From Persicitalea jodogahamensis (GTDB lineage: Bacteria > Bacteroidota > Bacteroidia > Cytophagales > Spirosomataceae): DNA of 64,000 bases. Shown here in pieces: positions 24,347 to 32,434 of this stretch. Below the pieces are notes generated by a model. The model did no database searches. It saw only the letters and a program-made list of their open reading frames with translations, and was not told where the DNA came from. How positions within the stretch are numbered: the first letter of the stretch is position 1; the number at the start of each line of letters is the position of its first letter. A program made the translations under genes and the position numbers. The stretch is taken from positions 1 to 64,000 of the forward strand of contig NZ_BMXF01000008.1 of assembly GCF_014651615.1 (NCBI RefSeq), read 5' to 3'.

Positions 24347-25381
24347 ATGGAATCCCTAATCACAATTATCGGCAAACTCTACGAGCAGCAGATACCAATG
24401 GCCAATACAATGGCCAAAGGCATTGAACCACTCATCCGGGTCTTTGCCGCCATCGGGGCGATGGTCTACATCTTTGGCCGAGTGATCGTGCAGATCGCCA
24501 ACAGCCAGGACATTGACTTCTTTCCCCTGCTGCGGCCCTTCGTGCTGCTGCTGATGATTCCCTTTGCGCCGAATTTTTGCGACGCGATGGATGGTTTCGG
24601 CAACGAAATCCGCAGCCGGGTCAACACGGGGAATCTGGAAATCGCCGCCCGCGTCGAGCGGATGAACGAGCGGGTTCAGGATAAAATTGAAAAAAAATGG
24701 GCGGCCATCCGCAGCAATCCCGAAAAATACAAAGAGGCGTTTGGCCGGGATCAGGAGGACGACCAGGTAATGGGAACCGAATTCATGATTGACTTCAACA
24801 TCTGGATGGCCCGCGCCCAAGAATCGGTCAAGTTCCAAATCCTGTCCGTCATCCAGGACATCTTGCTGGCGCTGATGTACATCGCCGAAAGCGCTCTGCT
24901 GTTAGTCAGCATTGCCTTTCGCATCGTGCTGCGGATGGGTTTTCCCATAGCCCTGGCACTGGCCGTATTTCCCGGCTTCACGATGGCGGTGGCCAACTGG
25001 TTCGGCAGCTACCTGAACTTCACGCTGCTGCCCGCCGTGGCGGCAATGTACAGTAGGTTGACATTCGGTTTGGTCGAGACTTACATCTCCTACTACGACG
25101 TGCCGCAGGCCTTGGACGCGATGGGTTCAGAGCTTCAGCAGCCGGAATTCCTGGGGGTGGCTTTCATCGCCCTGCTTATCATGGCACTGGTAGGCTACGT
25201 TCAGGTTCCCTCGATGACCTCGCTGCTGGTAAGCGTCGGCGGAGCGGGCAGCATGATCCAGGGTGCGACCCGCGGCGTGATGACAGCCGGCTCGCAGGGG
25301 AGGCGGGGCATGATAAGAGGCATGTCCTCGGCCAGAGGGGAGGCCCAGGGAGTGGGCAGAAGACTCGGTATTGGCAAGTGA
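24347..25381 (+). CDS. traJ: TraJ/VirB6-like inner-membrane channel protein
   Basis: ATG at 24347 is used because the upstream in-frame extension overlaps traI. The 344-residue protein has about six membrane segments, a long charged loop (residues about 95-150) and a Gly-rich tail (GAGSMIQGATRGVMTAG). This fits TraJ of CTnDOT-type systems and VirB6. The stop overlaps the next ATG (TGATG). Confidence 0.85.
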   Translation: MESLITIIGKLYEQQIPMANTMAKGIEPLIRVFAAIGAMVYIFGRVIVQIANSQDIDFFPLLRPFVLLLMIPFAPNFCDAMDGFGNEIRSRVNTGNLEIAARVERMNERVQDKIEKKWAAIRSNPEKYKEAFGRDQEDDQVMGTEFMIDFNIWMARAQESVKFQILSVIQDILLALMYIAESALLLVSIAFRIVLRMGFPIALALAVFPGFTMAVANWFGSYLNFTLLPAVAAMYSRLTFGLVETYISYYDVPQALDAMGSELQQPEFLGVAFIALLIMALVGYVQVPSMTSLLVSVGGAGSMIQGATRGVMTAGSQGRRGMIRGMSSARGEAQGVGRRLGIGK

Positions 25382-25641
25382 TGCCGCCATTTCATACAAA
25401 TAACTTTATAGATCAACCCATGCATAATTACCACAAAAAGAACCTGGTCGAATACTATAAGCAATTGGTAGTGCTGTGTTCGGCAACTATCATTATCTCG
25501 ACTGCCCTGACAATTTACCTCGTCAATAGGGGCTTCGACCGGGTGCGAGAGGCCATCGCCAGCACCTTCGTTTACAGTCCCACTCACGGGGCATCCGTTC
25601 ACGTTTACTCAAAAGACACCGATTTATGGAAGACCTACTGA
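25381..25641 (+). CDS. Small single-TM protein between traJ and traK
   Basis: The 86-residue product has a basic start (MHNYHKKNLVEYYKQ), one membrane segment (LCSATIIISTALTIYLV) and a short periplasmic tail. The topology is that of a VirB8 protein cut after the membrane anchor. It overlaps traK by 16 bases. It has no obvious place in the canonical traE-to-traQ order and may be an accessory subunit. Confidence 0.6.
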   Translation: MPPFHTNNFIDQPMHNYHKKNLVEYYKQLVVLCSATIIISTALTIYLVNRGFDRVREAIASTFVYSPTHGASVHVYSKDTDLWKTY

Positions 25642-26234
25642 AACTCAAGCGTCATTTCGACCGGGTGAAAGTCGTCACAATTGTGGCCCTGCTGGCCTTG
25701 GCAGCGGTTTGCATCGCCACGCTGCTGATGTCCTTCCAGGAGGCGAACATCAATAGCCGCCGCATTTACATCGTAAACCGCAACGCCCAGTTTGAAGCCA
25801 TCGCCGGCACTGTGCAAGCCAATCGGCCCGTCGAGATCGGCTATCACGTACGCCGTTTCCATGAACTATTCTTTACCGTTATCCCCGACGCCAAAGAGAT
25901 TCAGGAAAGCACTCGACGGGCGTTCTATCTGGCCGACAACTCGGCCAAAAAACTCTATGATGACTTGCAAGAGCAAGATTTCTACAACGAGATCATTCAG
26001 GGTAACGTCGTGCAGAAGATCAAGGTGGATTCGGTGGTGACCAATTCGGCGACCTACCCCTACCAGGCCATCACTTACGCCACAATCACCCAAACGCGGG
26101 CAACGACTTCGGCCAGAAAGAAAATCATCTCCCGCTGCGAGTTGGAGGACGTGCCGCGCTCCTTAAGTAGCCCTAACGGGCTATTCATGCGCCGATTCAA
26201 AATCATCAGTTCAAGCTTATATAATGGCTTTTAA
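25626..26234 (+). CDS. traK: TraK/VirB8-like protein
   Basis: A short cytoplasmic start with a basic patch, one membrane segment (TIVALLALAAVCIATLLM) and a periplasmic domain of about 160 residues match TraK of Bacteroidetes elements, the VirB8 counterpart. Typical features include RRIYIVN, the YHVRRFHELFF region and RFYLAD-type sequence (here RRAFYLAD). It overlaps traL by 11 bases. Confidence 0.88.
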   Translation: MEDLLKLKRHFDRVKVVTIVALLALAAVCIATLLMSFQEANINSRRIYIVNRNAQFEAIAGTVQANRPVEIGYHVRRFHELFFTVIPDAKEIQESTRRAFYLADNSAKKLYDDLQEQDFYNEIIQGNVVQKIKVDSVVTNSATYPYQAITYATITQTRATTSARKKIISRCELEDVPRSLSSPNGLFMRRFKIISSSLYNGF

Positions 26235-26481
26235 CAATCACAAAGCAAAACGCAGAGAGGCGGAGGCAGACGCCCGCGGGCATGAACTGGGCCGCCGCTG
26301 GGCCAAAAACCTCAACGTCCGAACCCGGCTGCTCACTCAGCGGCTCAGCCGCTGGCAGCGCGCCAGTCCCCGCAATAAGCGGCTGGTGGCCGGGCTTCTT
26401 ATTACGTTTTTCATTTCATATCTCATCTACCTGATCACTACCATCCTATCGTATTATGGAACAGCAGCAACCCACCAGTGA
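26224..26481 (+). CDS. traL: TraL-like small membrane protein
   Basis: This 85-residue protein has a very basic N-terminal half and one membrane helix (LVAGLLITFFISYLIYLI). Size, topology and position between traK and traM match the DUF3989/TraL family. It overlaps traM by 26 bases. Confidence 0.75.
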   Translation: MAFNNHKAKRREAEADARGHELGRRWAKNLNVRTRLLTQRLSRWQRASPRNKRLVAGLLITFFISYLIYLITTILSYYGTAATHQ

Positions 26482-27850
26482 GATCGGCAGCGGCAAAGTT
26501 CGCCGAATGTCACAGCGTCAGTACCAAATGGTCATGCTCGTCGCCGGCCTTTTCGTGGCCGTGGGTACCATCCTCTGGGGAACGGGCGTCCTCAAAAGCA
26601 ATCCCGCAGAAGCAGCAGCCCAGAGTGACCCAGCCAAAAACCAGACCGAGGCGCTGGCCGTGCCGGGAGCCAGGAACAAGCCCATGGAAACTGACAAGTA
26701 CAAAGAGGCCAAGGCCAACGACGCCCGCTTCAGGGCCGATAATGACCCGAACCGCAGCATGAATATGGGGGCCGTCGTCGGGGCGGGGCAGAATGACCGA
26801 CAGGTCTCGAACGAATACCTCAATGGCGAGGACTACCTAGCCGTGACCGAGGCAGGTCAGCAGCAGCAGCGACAGTCAGCCGCCACCCGCAAACGCCAGG
26901 CTTACAACCAGAGCGTGGCGGCGCAGCGGTTGGCTGCGCGTGAGAATGCCCGGCTGGCCGACCCCAACGCGGTGATGTTCCGCAAGAGTGCTGCGGAGAT
27001 CGCCGAGGAGCGGCGCACAGCCGAGGATCGGGAGATCAACCAGCGTACGGCCAAACTCCTGCTCGACCGCATGGAGAAAGGCGGACAGGGAGAGATCGGA
27101 GTCGGTAATAATCCGCTGCCCAGTACGCCGCTGGCCCAGGGCGAGCCTACTGAAACCAGCCCTGGGGCTGGAACTACTGCGGAGGAAACGATTATGCACG
27201 GGGAAGTCTCTCGCAATACCGTAGGGCAACCCAATAACAAAATCGGCTTTTTCTACAACTTTTCGCGCAAGAACGCGGGTAGCTACAGCGGTAGCGATGC
27301 GATTCTAGCCATTGTGCATGGCCAGGGATCCGATGGAATTACGGTTCAGGATGGCACGACGGCCAAGGTGCGGCTGATGCAGAACACGGTTTTTCGTATT
27401 GAGGGCCGTGATGTCATTCTCGAAAAAGGAACGCTGCTTAACGGTATCTGCACCATTGGCCGTGATCGCGTTTTCATCTCGATTACCTCCCTGGTCATCG
27501 ATAAAGCCATTTATCCCGTCAAGGTACAGGCCTTCGACCTTGATGGCCAGCAAGGGATTTACGTGCCAAACCTGGCCGAGAAGAACCGCGTGACCCAAGG
27601 TCTGACCCGCATAGCCAGCCAGTCCGGTCAGGGCGGCAGCTACATAGTCAGTCAGGGCGGCGTCGGCCGACAGGTCGGCACCCAAGTGGCTGTGCAGGGC
27701 GTACGCGGGGCCATGCAAGGTGCGCGTCAGTTGCTGACAGCTAAGGCCCAAAGCCCCAAAGTCACCATCCGCCCCAATTACAAAGTACTGCTGAAGTCGG
27801 CTGATCTTTTTCCAACCTCATCTACCAATCAAGATTATGAAGGCTATTAA
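26456..27850 (+). CDS. traM: TraM/VirB10-like protein
   Basis: The 464-residue protein has one N-terminal membrane segment (MVMLVAGLFVAVGTILWG), a long Ala/Gln/Arg-rich linker (about residues 45-250) and a C-terminal VirB10-like beta domain with ILEKGTLLNGICTIGRDRVFISI and an LDGQQGIYVPN turn. It spans the envelope and links the ATPases to the outer-membrane pore. The leader motif and start of traN lie inside its 3' end. Confidence 0.88.
   Translation: MEQQQPTSEIGSGKVRRMSQRQYQMVMLVAGLFVAVGTILWGTGVLKSNPAEAAAQSDPAKNQTEALAVPGARNKPMETDKYKEAKANDARFRADNDPNRSMNMGAVVGAGQNDRQVSNEYLNGEDYLAVTEAGQQQQRQSAATRKRQAYNQSVAAQRLAARENARLADPNAVMFRKSAAEIAEERRTAEDREINQRTAKLLLDRMEKGGQGEIGVGNNPLPSTPLAQGEPTETSPGAGTTAEETIMHGEVSRNTVGQPNNKIGFFYNFSRKNAGSYSGSDAILAIVHGQGSDGITVQDGTTAKVRLMQNTVFRIEGRDVILEKGTLLNGICTIGRDRVFISITSLVIDKAIYPVKVQAFDLDGQQGIYVPNLAEKNRVTQGLTRIASQSGQGGSYIVSQGGVGRQVGTQVAVQGVRGAMQGARQLLTAKAQSPKVTIRPNYKVLLKSADLFPTSSTNQDYEGY
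27818..27828 (+). promoter_or_regulatory. Leader motif TCATCTACCAA inside traM 3' end
   Basis: A perfect copy lies eight bases before the traN ATG although it is still within traM coding sequence (residues near SSTNQ). The placement suggests a translation-related role. Confidence 0.5.
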
Positions 27851-28817
27851 AAACATGATTAAAACCGCCCTATTGTTCGTCCTTCCCCTGGCTGGAGTCG
27901 CCCAGAGACCACCTGAAATGCAAACGCCCGAAGTGCAAATGCCTAAGACGACCGTCATGGCCAATAAGCAGATGTTCTTTGAGACGCTCAACAACAAAAA
28001 CACTTACGCCCTACCCATTGACCGTGCGTCGGTCATCGGCAGCTACGCACTCGGCGTCAGCCAGCAGAAAACGGTTCATATTATGTTCCCCTCCGAAATT
28101 AAGGAGGTCGATGTGGGAAACCGCTACGTAATGGTGCAGGTCACCGAAGCCTTCAACAACGTGCTGCGGGTCAAGGCAAATGCCGATGAAAAGTTCAGCG
28201 AGACCAACGTGACCGTCATCTGCCGGGATGGTAGTTTGTACAGCTTCCTAACCAGTTATGAGGACAACCCCGAAGTGGTCAACATCAGTATTGGCAACAA
28301 CGCGCAGTCCGACGCGGCAGTAAGCAAGGCTCTGGGCATCAACTTTACCAAGCAGCGCGTACTCGACGGGTCGAACGAAAATTTCACCGAAATAGAGAGC
28401 ATGGCCCAGACCGCCCTTGACAAAAAGCCCTATATCCACAACGTGGGAGCCTACACCATGCGGGTGACCGCGCTTGTCCAGGGCATTTACACGCAGGGCG
28501 ACAACCTGTATTACGTCATCAAGGTCGATAACCGCTCGGAGATCGACTACACGATGGCCTTTGCCAAGTTCTTCGTTCTGGACATCTCCGAAGCAAAACG
28601 GGTTGCCGTGCAGGAGGAGGAACTGCCGATCAAATACCAGTTGCCGACCGAGCGAACCATTGCGGGCGGCACGGAGAAAACCTTTACGTTCGTCGTACCC
28701 GTGCGCGCCATTAGCGACAGCAAGCAAGTGGACATGGAGATTTACGAAGCCGACGGGGCACGCCACCTGCGCTTCACAATCGACCGCAAACTCCTACAAA
28801 AAGCTAAAAAGCTATGA
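27837..28817 (+). CDS. traN: TraN/VirB9-like protein (DUF4138)
   Basis: A signal peptide (LLFVLPLAGVAQ) is followed by a DUF4138 beta-rich domain with KTVHIMFPSEIKEVDVGN, the hallmark of TraN. The rest contains NNLYYVIKVDNRSEIDY-type strands (here DNLYYVIK). It forms the outer-membrane ring with TraO. Four bases overlap traO. Confidence 0.9.
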   Translation: MKAIKNMIKTALLFVLPLAGVAQRPPEMQTPEVQMPKTTVMANKQMFFETLNNKNTYALPIDRASVIGSYALGVSQQKTVHIMFPSEIKEVDVGNRYVMVQVTEAFNNVLRVKANADEKFSETNVTVICRDGSLYSFLTSYEDNPEVVNISIGNNAQSDAAVSKALGINFTKQRVLDGSNENFTEIESMAQTALDKKPYIHNVGAYTMRVTALVQGIYTQGDNLYYVIKVDNRSEIDYTMAFAKFFVLDISEAKRVAVQEEELPIKYQLPTERTIAGGTEKTFTFVVPVRAISDSKQVDMEIYEADGARHLRFTIDRKLLQKAKKL

Positions 28818-29392
28818 AAAGATTGACTCTTGCCATTCTTTGCGCGGCCGGGGCTATGCTGGTGCAAAAAGCAATGGCCCAGACCCATTTGCGGGGCCAG
28901 CCTTTCCTTCAAATTGACGCGGGATCCTACGATGCCGTTCTTCCTGGTCTGGGTAATTTCGCCTTCAAGGCTGGGCTGGGCAAGTACACCCGTCGATTGT
29001 GGGGCAGTATGTTCTTCGTCTCGGTTGCCCACAAGCAAACCTCGCTGGTTTCCGAAGGCAGCCGAGTGATGATTGAAACTGACGTTCCCGTCGATCAATA
29101 CATGGCAGGTTACCAGCTCACGCCCAACCTCTACCAAAGCGCCATGCGCACTTTTCTGGTCAAGCTGCCCCTTTCGTTGCAGGCGGGTTACGAATGCCTC
29201 AATCGAGGCGAGGATTTTATCGGCCCCTACCTGCTGGCCCCTTCCTCACGCGTGCTACTTGGTGCGGGGGCTGCGCTGGAATTCGAGTATCGGGGCGTAC
29301 TGGTCGGCTACCGCCAGAATGTCAACCTGCTTTCACGGTATCAAAAGTTTAGCAGTCTTCCTTACGTAGGCTATAAAATTCATTTCAGATGA
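28814..29392 (+). CDS. traO: TraO-like outer-membrane protein
   Basis: The signal peptide ends near KAMAQ, and the 170-residue mature part is built of alternating amphipathic strands ending in an aromatic-basic C terminus (VGYKIHFR). It fits the small beta-barrel TraO family. It starts within the traN stop and runs into traQ with a similar overlap. Confidence 0.8.
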   Translation: MKRLTLAILCAAGAMLVQKAMAQTHLRGQPFLQIDAGSYDAVLPGLGNFAFKAGLGKYTRRLWGSMFFVSVAHKQTSLVSEGSRVMIETDVPVDQYMAGYQLTPNLYQSAMRTFLVKLPLSLQAGYECLNRGEDFIGPYLLAPSSRVLLGAGAALEFEYRGVLVGYRQNVNLLSRYQKFSSLPYVGYKIHFR

Positions 29393-29852
29393 TCCGATCA
29401 AAATTATTGATAGCCACAGCGGTGGCGGCGTTGACCTGCTGTAACCAGCCCATTGAGGTTAGCGTCAACGAACAGGCCGATACGCTGGCCGGAGTGGCTA
29501 CCAGCCGCGACTTCAACCTGCTTATTCCGCCCGGCCCTTACCGCATCGATCGCATCGACGTTGATTTCGGGCGCTGGTACGGCGTACCGATGGAACTCTA
29601 CCTGCGTCCGACCGGGGCCGACCCGTCAGCGGTTTACCAGATCGAATTCAAGTCCACTTCCTACGGCTACCTGCAAATCGCGGGCGACCGACTTTTTCCG
29701 GGCGACAAGATCACCGTACCTTACGCCCTTTTCAAAGACTACCGTTTGACTGCCTATTTGCCACGCCATTTGAAGGCAAACACCAGTTGACAGTCACGGC
29801 CATAAACGGGCGGGAACAGCGCCAGGCCCAGGCAAATTTGATCATTCCCTGA
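29389..29852 (+). pseudogene. traQ: TraQ-like lipoprotein (DUF3872) with C-terminal frameshift
   Basis: The lipoprotein signal (VAALTCCNQP) and the DUF3872 body with FNLLIPPGPYRIDRIDV and LFPGDKITVPYALFKDY are intact. After YRLTAY (about 29756) the frame ends in LPRHLKANTS, but another frame continues TPFEGKHQLTVTAINGRE to a TGA at 29850-29852, which is the expected Ig-like ending. A one- or two-base indel near 29760 is likely. The open frame itself stops at 29790. TraP, often next to TraQ, was not found. Confidence 0.65.
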
Positions 29853-29891
29853 CTATCTTTTTTCTTAAACAGACAAATTCAATCCAACCTT

Positions 29892-30167
29892 ATGACTACG
29901 ACAATGGAAGTGACCGGAAAAATTGCGCATATCCTGCCCACGGTGGAAGGCCAAGGCAAGAACGGCCCATGGAAAAAACAGCAAGTCGTCGTGGAATACG
30001 GCGACAAGTACCCCAAGATGGCCTGCTTCACGCTCTGGGGCGATCTGATCCTGGAAGATGAAGGGCTGGCTGGCGAAACGGTCGAGGTTAGTTTCGACCT
30101 CGAGAGCCGGGAAAACAACGGCCGATGGTTCACCGATGCCAAGGCCTGGAAATTCAAAGTTCTGTAA
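29892..30167 (+). CDS. DUF3127 OB-fold-like protein
   Basis: The 91-residue protein reads MEVTGKIAHILPTVEGQGK, then WKKQQVVVEYGDKYPKMACFTLWGD, and ends WFTDAKAWKFKVL. This is the DUF3127 pattern, an OB-fold related to single-stranded-DNA-binding proteins common in Bacteroidetes. It may coat transferred strands. It follows the tra operon in the same direction. Confidence 0.85.
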   Translation: MTTTMEVTGKIAHILPTVEGQGKNGPWKKQQVVVEYGDKYPKMACFTLWGDLILEDEGLAGETVEVSFDLESRENNGRWFTDAKAWKFKVL

Positions 30168-30170
30168 GCG

Positions 30171-30290
30171 ATGGATGCCGCAACGACAACCACAATGCTT
30201 TACGCCTTGGCTTCGCTTGCTGGCGCGGCTGGGGCGTTACGGGTTTACCGTACCTGGCGAAGGGCGGAGGACAACTGCGGACGCGGGTAG
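30171..30290 (+). CDS. 39-residue TraE-like (DUF4134) fragment
   Basis: A short frame starting three bases after the DUF3127 stop reads ASLAGAAGALRVYRTWRRAEDN near its end, matching the GLVGALRVFVNW core of TraE. It ends four codons later. It has a membrane-like N terminus. It may be a remnant of a fifth TraE-like unit or a real mini-protein. Confidence 0.4.
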   Translation: MDAATTTTMLYALASLAGAAGALRVYRTWRRAEDNCGRG

Positions 30291-30413
30291 AAAAGCCCGG
30301 CTTCTGACCCCTTCGGCCCACTCCTACATGGTCAACATTTCCAATAGAGTAGCGTTCTACTTCGTGATGAGAAGTTAGAGAAAATTATCAGTCAACCATA
30401 AAACGCATACGCG

Positions 30414-30788
30414 ATGAAACGGATATTCTTTTCCAATCTTTTGCTGCTGGCTTTGATGGCCACACTCAGCTGCAACACCGAGGACGGCTCGGGCCACCGG
30501 GGTAAAGACGGCTCCCAGTTTCTGGGAACATGGCAGCTTCCCCAACCCAATTGCCCCACCTGCGGCAGATGGGTTTTTTCAGAAACCAAAGAGGGCGGTA
30601 CGCTGGCCGAATACTACAAGCAGGGGGGCGGGAAAATCGACTATCCGGCCAGCTATGACCCTGCTACCAAAATGATGCTCATTGAGACAGGCGGCGGACT
30701 CAAAGCAGGTATAGTCAACGGTGAACTGAAAGTTCGGGGGTTGACATATCACAAGATAGACGGAGTCAGCCAAGATTCCGCACAATGA
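30414..30788 (+). CDS. Putative lipoprotein, 124 aa
   Basis: The signal ends with the lipobox LSC at residues 18-20. The mature part contains FLGTWQLPQPNCPTCGRWVFSE, a lipocalin-like opening with a CxxC, and several beta strands. No precise family. Plasmid surface lipoproteins in this place could act in entry exclusion, but there is no direct evidence. Confidence 0.65.
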   Translation: MKRIFFSNLLLLALMATLSCNTEDGSGHRGKDGSQFLGTWQLPQPNCPTCGRWVFSETKEGGTLAEYYKQGGGKIDYPASYDPATKMMLIETGGGLKAGIVNGELKVRGLTYHKIDGVSQDSAQ

Positions 30789-30795
30789 GCGCCCA

Positions 30796-31017
30796 ATGGA
30801 AATCATTACCTTCGATACGTTCATGCGGCTGGAAGTATTCCTTCCCTGCGTAGCCGCCTATTGCCTGCTGTGCCTGGGGCTGATCTGGGCCTGGTATAGC
30901 GCAACCAGCTGGTGGAATCGGCAGCTAAAGCTGCGCAGAGCGGCAAAGTCCAGTAAATGCCTAACCGACAGCGGCTCAATCGTTAACGAACGCAGTCCTC
31001 CCGAGGCCACCGCCTAG
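30796..31017 (+). CDS. Small membrane protein, 73 aa
   Basis: One strong membrane segment (FLPCVAAYCLLCLGLIWAWY) is followed by a basic cytoplasmic tail (WWNRQLKLRRAAKSSK). The last codons include the first TCGTTAACGA palindrome. It begins 5 bases after the lipoprotein stop, so the two probably form a pair. Function unknown. Confidence 0.55.
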   Translation: MEIITFDTFMRLEVFLPCVAAYCLLCLGLIWAWYSATSWWNRQLKLRRAAKSSKCLTDSGSIVNERSPPEATA

Positions 31018-31097
31018 CCAGCAGGTTCTCCGAATTAGTAGCATTCGAAGCTAGTCGCCCCTTGGCCAGGGCCGCAGCCGTTTTACATCGTTAACGA
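30980..31097. promoter_or_regulatory. Pair of TCGTTAACGA palindromes 108 bp apart
   Basis: Perfect 10-bp palindromes lie at 30980-30989 and 31088-31097, both preceded by A, upstream of the recombinase-like gene at 31195. The spacing would suit a res-like site or two operators bridged by looping. A further stem ACAGGGC-GTAG-GCCCTGT lies at 31151-31168. Confidence 0.45.
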
Positions 31098-31194
31098 TTT
31101 ACAGAAAAATGGCAGATTAGTTTCGTTGCCCGGTTTTCTTTTGTTTTGCAACAGGGCGTAGGCCCTGTACAGCACTATTAACCAAGGAAAGCCC

Positions 31195-32409
31195 GTGAAA
31201 ATCGCTTACATAAGAACCGCCCTCGATGATCAGGAGAAAGAGGAAAAATTGAAAGAGCTTCAGAAACTTGGGTACGATTCCCTGCGTCTGGAGGGCGAGA
31301 TTCCCAAAAATGGCGGATTGACCGAACTGGAAAAAATCGTGGTATCGGCTGTGAAGGGGGATGTGCTGTGCATAAACTCGCTGATGGAACTGGGCCGAAC
31401 GCTCGACGAGACAGTGCGCTACGTCAATCGTCTGATGGAAAAGGGCGTGGCTGTTTTCTCGGTTGCCGATAACGTCGAAACGTCGGACACAGATCCCGAG
31501 TTGAACATCAAAATGCTGTCCCCTGTCTCTGACCGCGACCGTCAGAAGCTCGTGACCAGTATCCGCGCCGGGCGCAAGGCGGCCGAGGCCCGCGGCATCA
31601 AGTTCGGCCGCAAGAAGGGATTGACCGAACCCTTCCGCAAAATAGCCCCCGAAGTTTATCGGCTCTCACAGCAAAAAGGCCAGACTATAGACATGATCTG
31701 CGAGAAGTTCAGTATCGGCTCGCGCAATACCTACTACCGAATAGTCGAATACCAGAAAGAAAAAGAGCAGCACAAACGGGAAGAGCGCGAGCGGCATACG
31801 GCCAATATGAAGCTATTTTATTTCGATATAGAGACTACGGGTCCCGAGCCTGCCCTGGACTCAATCCACCACCTGGCCATAATAGTCGAGGTCAACGGCC
31901 ACATCAAACTGCGCGACTCGCTTCTGATCCAGCCACGCGAGATGGCCGATTTGCCAGAGGACTATCAGACCCCCGGCTCGAAGATTACCAAAGCTGAACT
32001 TGCTAATACCGAAGTCTATTCGCCGCCCGCCCAGGCGCTGGCCAAACTATGCCAGATCCTGGAGCGGTACGTCGATCCTGCCAACCCGGCCGACCGCTTC
32101 TTCGTAGTGGGCTTTGCCACGGAGCAGACTAAGGTTCCATTCTTGCGTGAACTGTTTGAAGAAGGCCCGCAGCGGTATGAGGATTATTTCTACATTGGCA
32201 GCATGGATGCCCGGGTGCTGGCCACGCAGTACCTGTGGTCGCGGCGTGCCGAGTTCAAGGAATTTTCTCTGCCGGAGGTCTTCGAGGCCCTGGGCGGAAG
32301 TCGGACTGTCAAAAAAGTACTGGTCGGCAAGCATGAGCACGACGCGACTTCCGGGGTCGAAATGGCTCGCCAGGTTTACAAGCATATCACGACCGACAAG
32401 TCTGTTTGA
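31195..32409 (+). CDS. Serine-recombinase-like domain fused to a DEDDh exonuclease-like domain
   Basis: The 404-residue product starts at GTG. Residues 1 to about 195 follow the gamma-delta resolvase fold: YIRTALDDQ, SLMELGRTL, RAGRKAAEARGIKFGRKKG and a C-terminal HTH (IDMICEKFSIGSRNTYYRIV). The catalytic Ser is Ala9, and the LDR residues are M and E. After a charged linker, residues 205-404 resemble DnaQ/SbcB exonucleases: FDIETTG (D211, E213) and HDATSGV (H382). The ExoII Asp position reads Lys313 and the ExoIII Asp reads Gly387. It probably binds DNA but lacks recombinase activity; nuclease activity is doubtful. M205 could be an internal start. Confidence 0.75.
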   Translation: MKIAYIRTALDDQEKEEKLKELQKLGYDSLRLEGEIPKNGGLTELEKIVVSAVKGDVLCINSLMELGRTLDETVRYVNRLMEKGVAVFSVADNVETSDTDPELNIKMLSPVSDRDRQKLVTSIRAGRKAAEARGIKFGRKKGLTEPFRKIAPEVYRLSQQKGQTIDMICEKFSIGSRNTYYRIVEYQKEKEQHKREERERHTANMKLFYFDIETTGPEPALDSIHHLAIIVEVNGHIKLRDSLLIQPREMADLPEDYQTPGSKITKAELANTEVYSPPAQALAKLCQILERYVDPANPADRFFVVGFATEQTKVPFLRELFEEGPQRYEDYFYIGSMDARVLATQYLWSRRAEFKEFSLPEVFEALGGSRTVKKVLVGKHEHDATSGVEMARQVYKHITTDKSV

Positions 32410-32434
32410 GACGTAGGCCTTCAATCATTAATAA

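Noticed and set aside
26421-26432. Another copy of the TCATCTAC leader motif inside traL
   Set aside because: Only CTCATCTACC matches, the CAA end is missing, and it encodes part of the traL membrane helix.
30291-30413. Possible gene between the TraE-like fragment and the lipoprotein
   Set aside because: The frames are short, Arg/Ser-rich and lack a credible start; the stretch is treated as intergenic.
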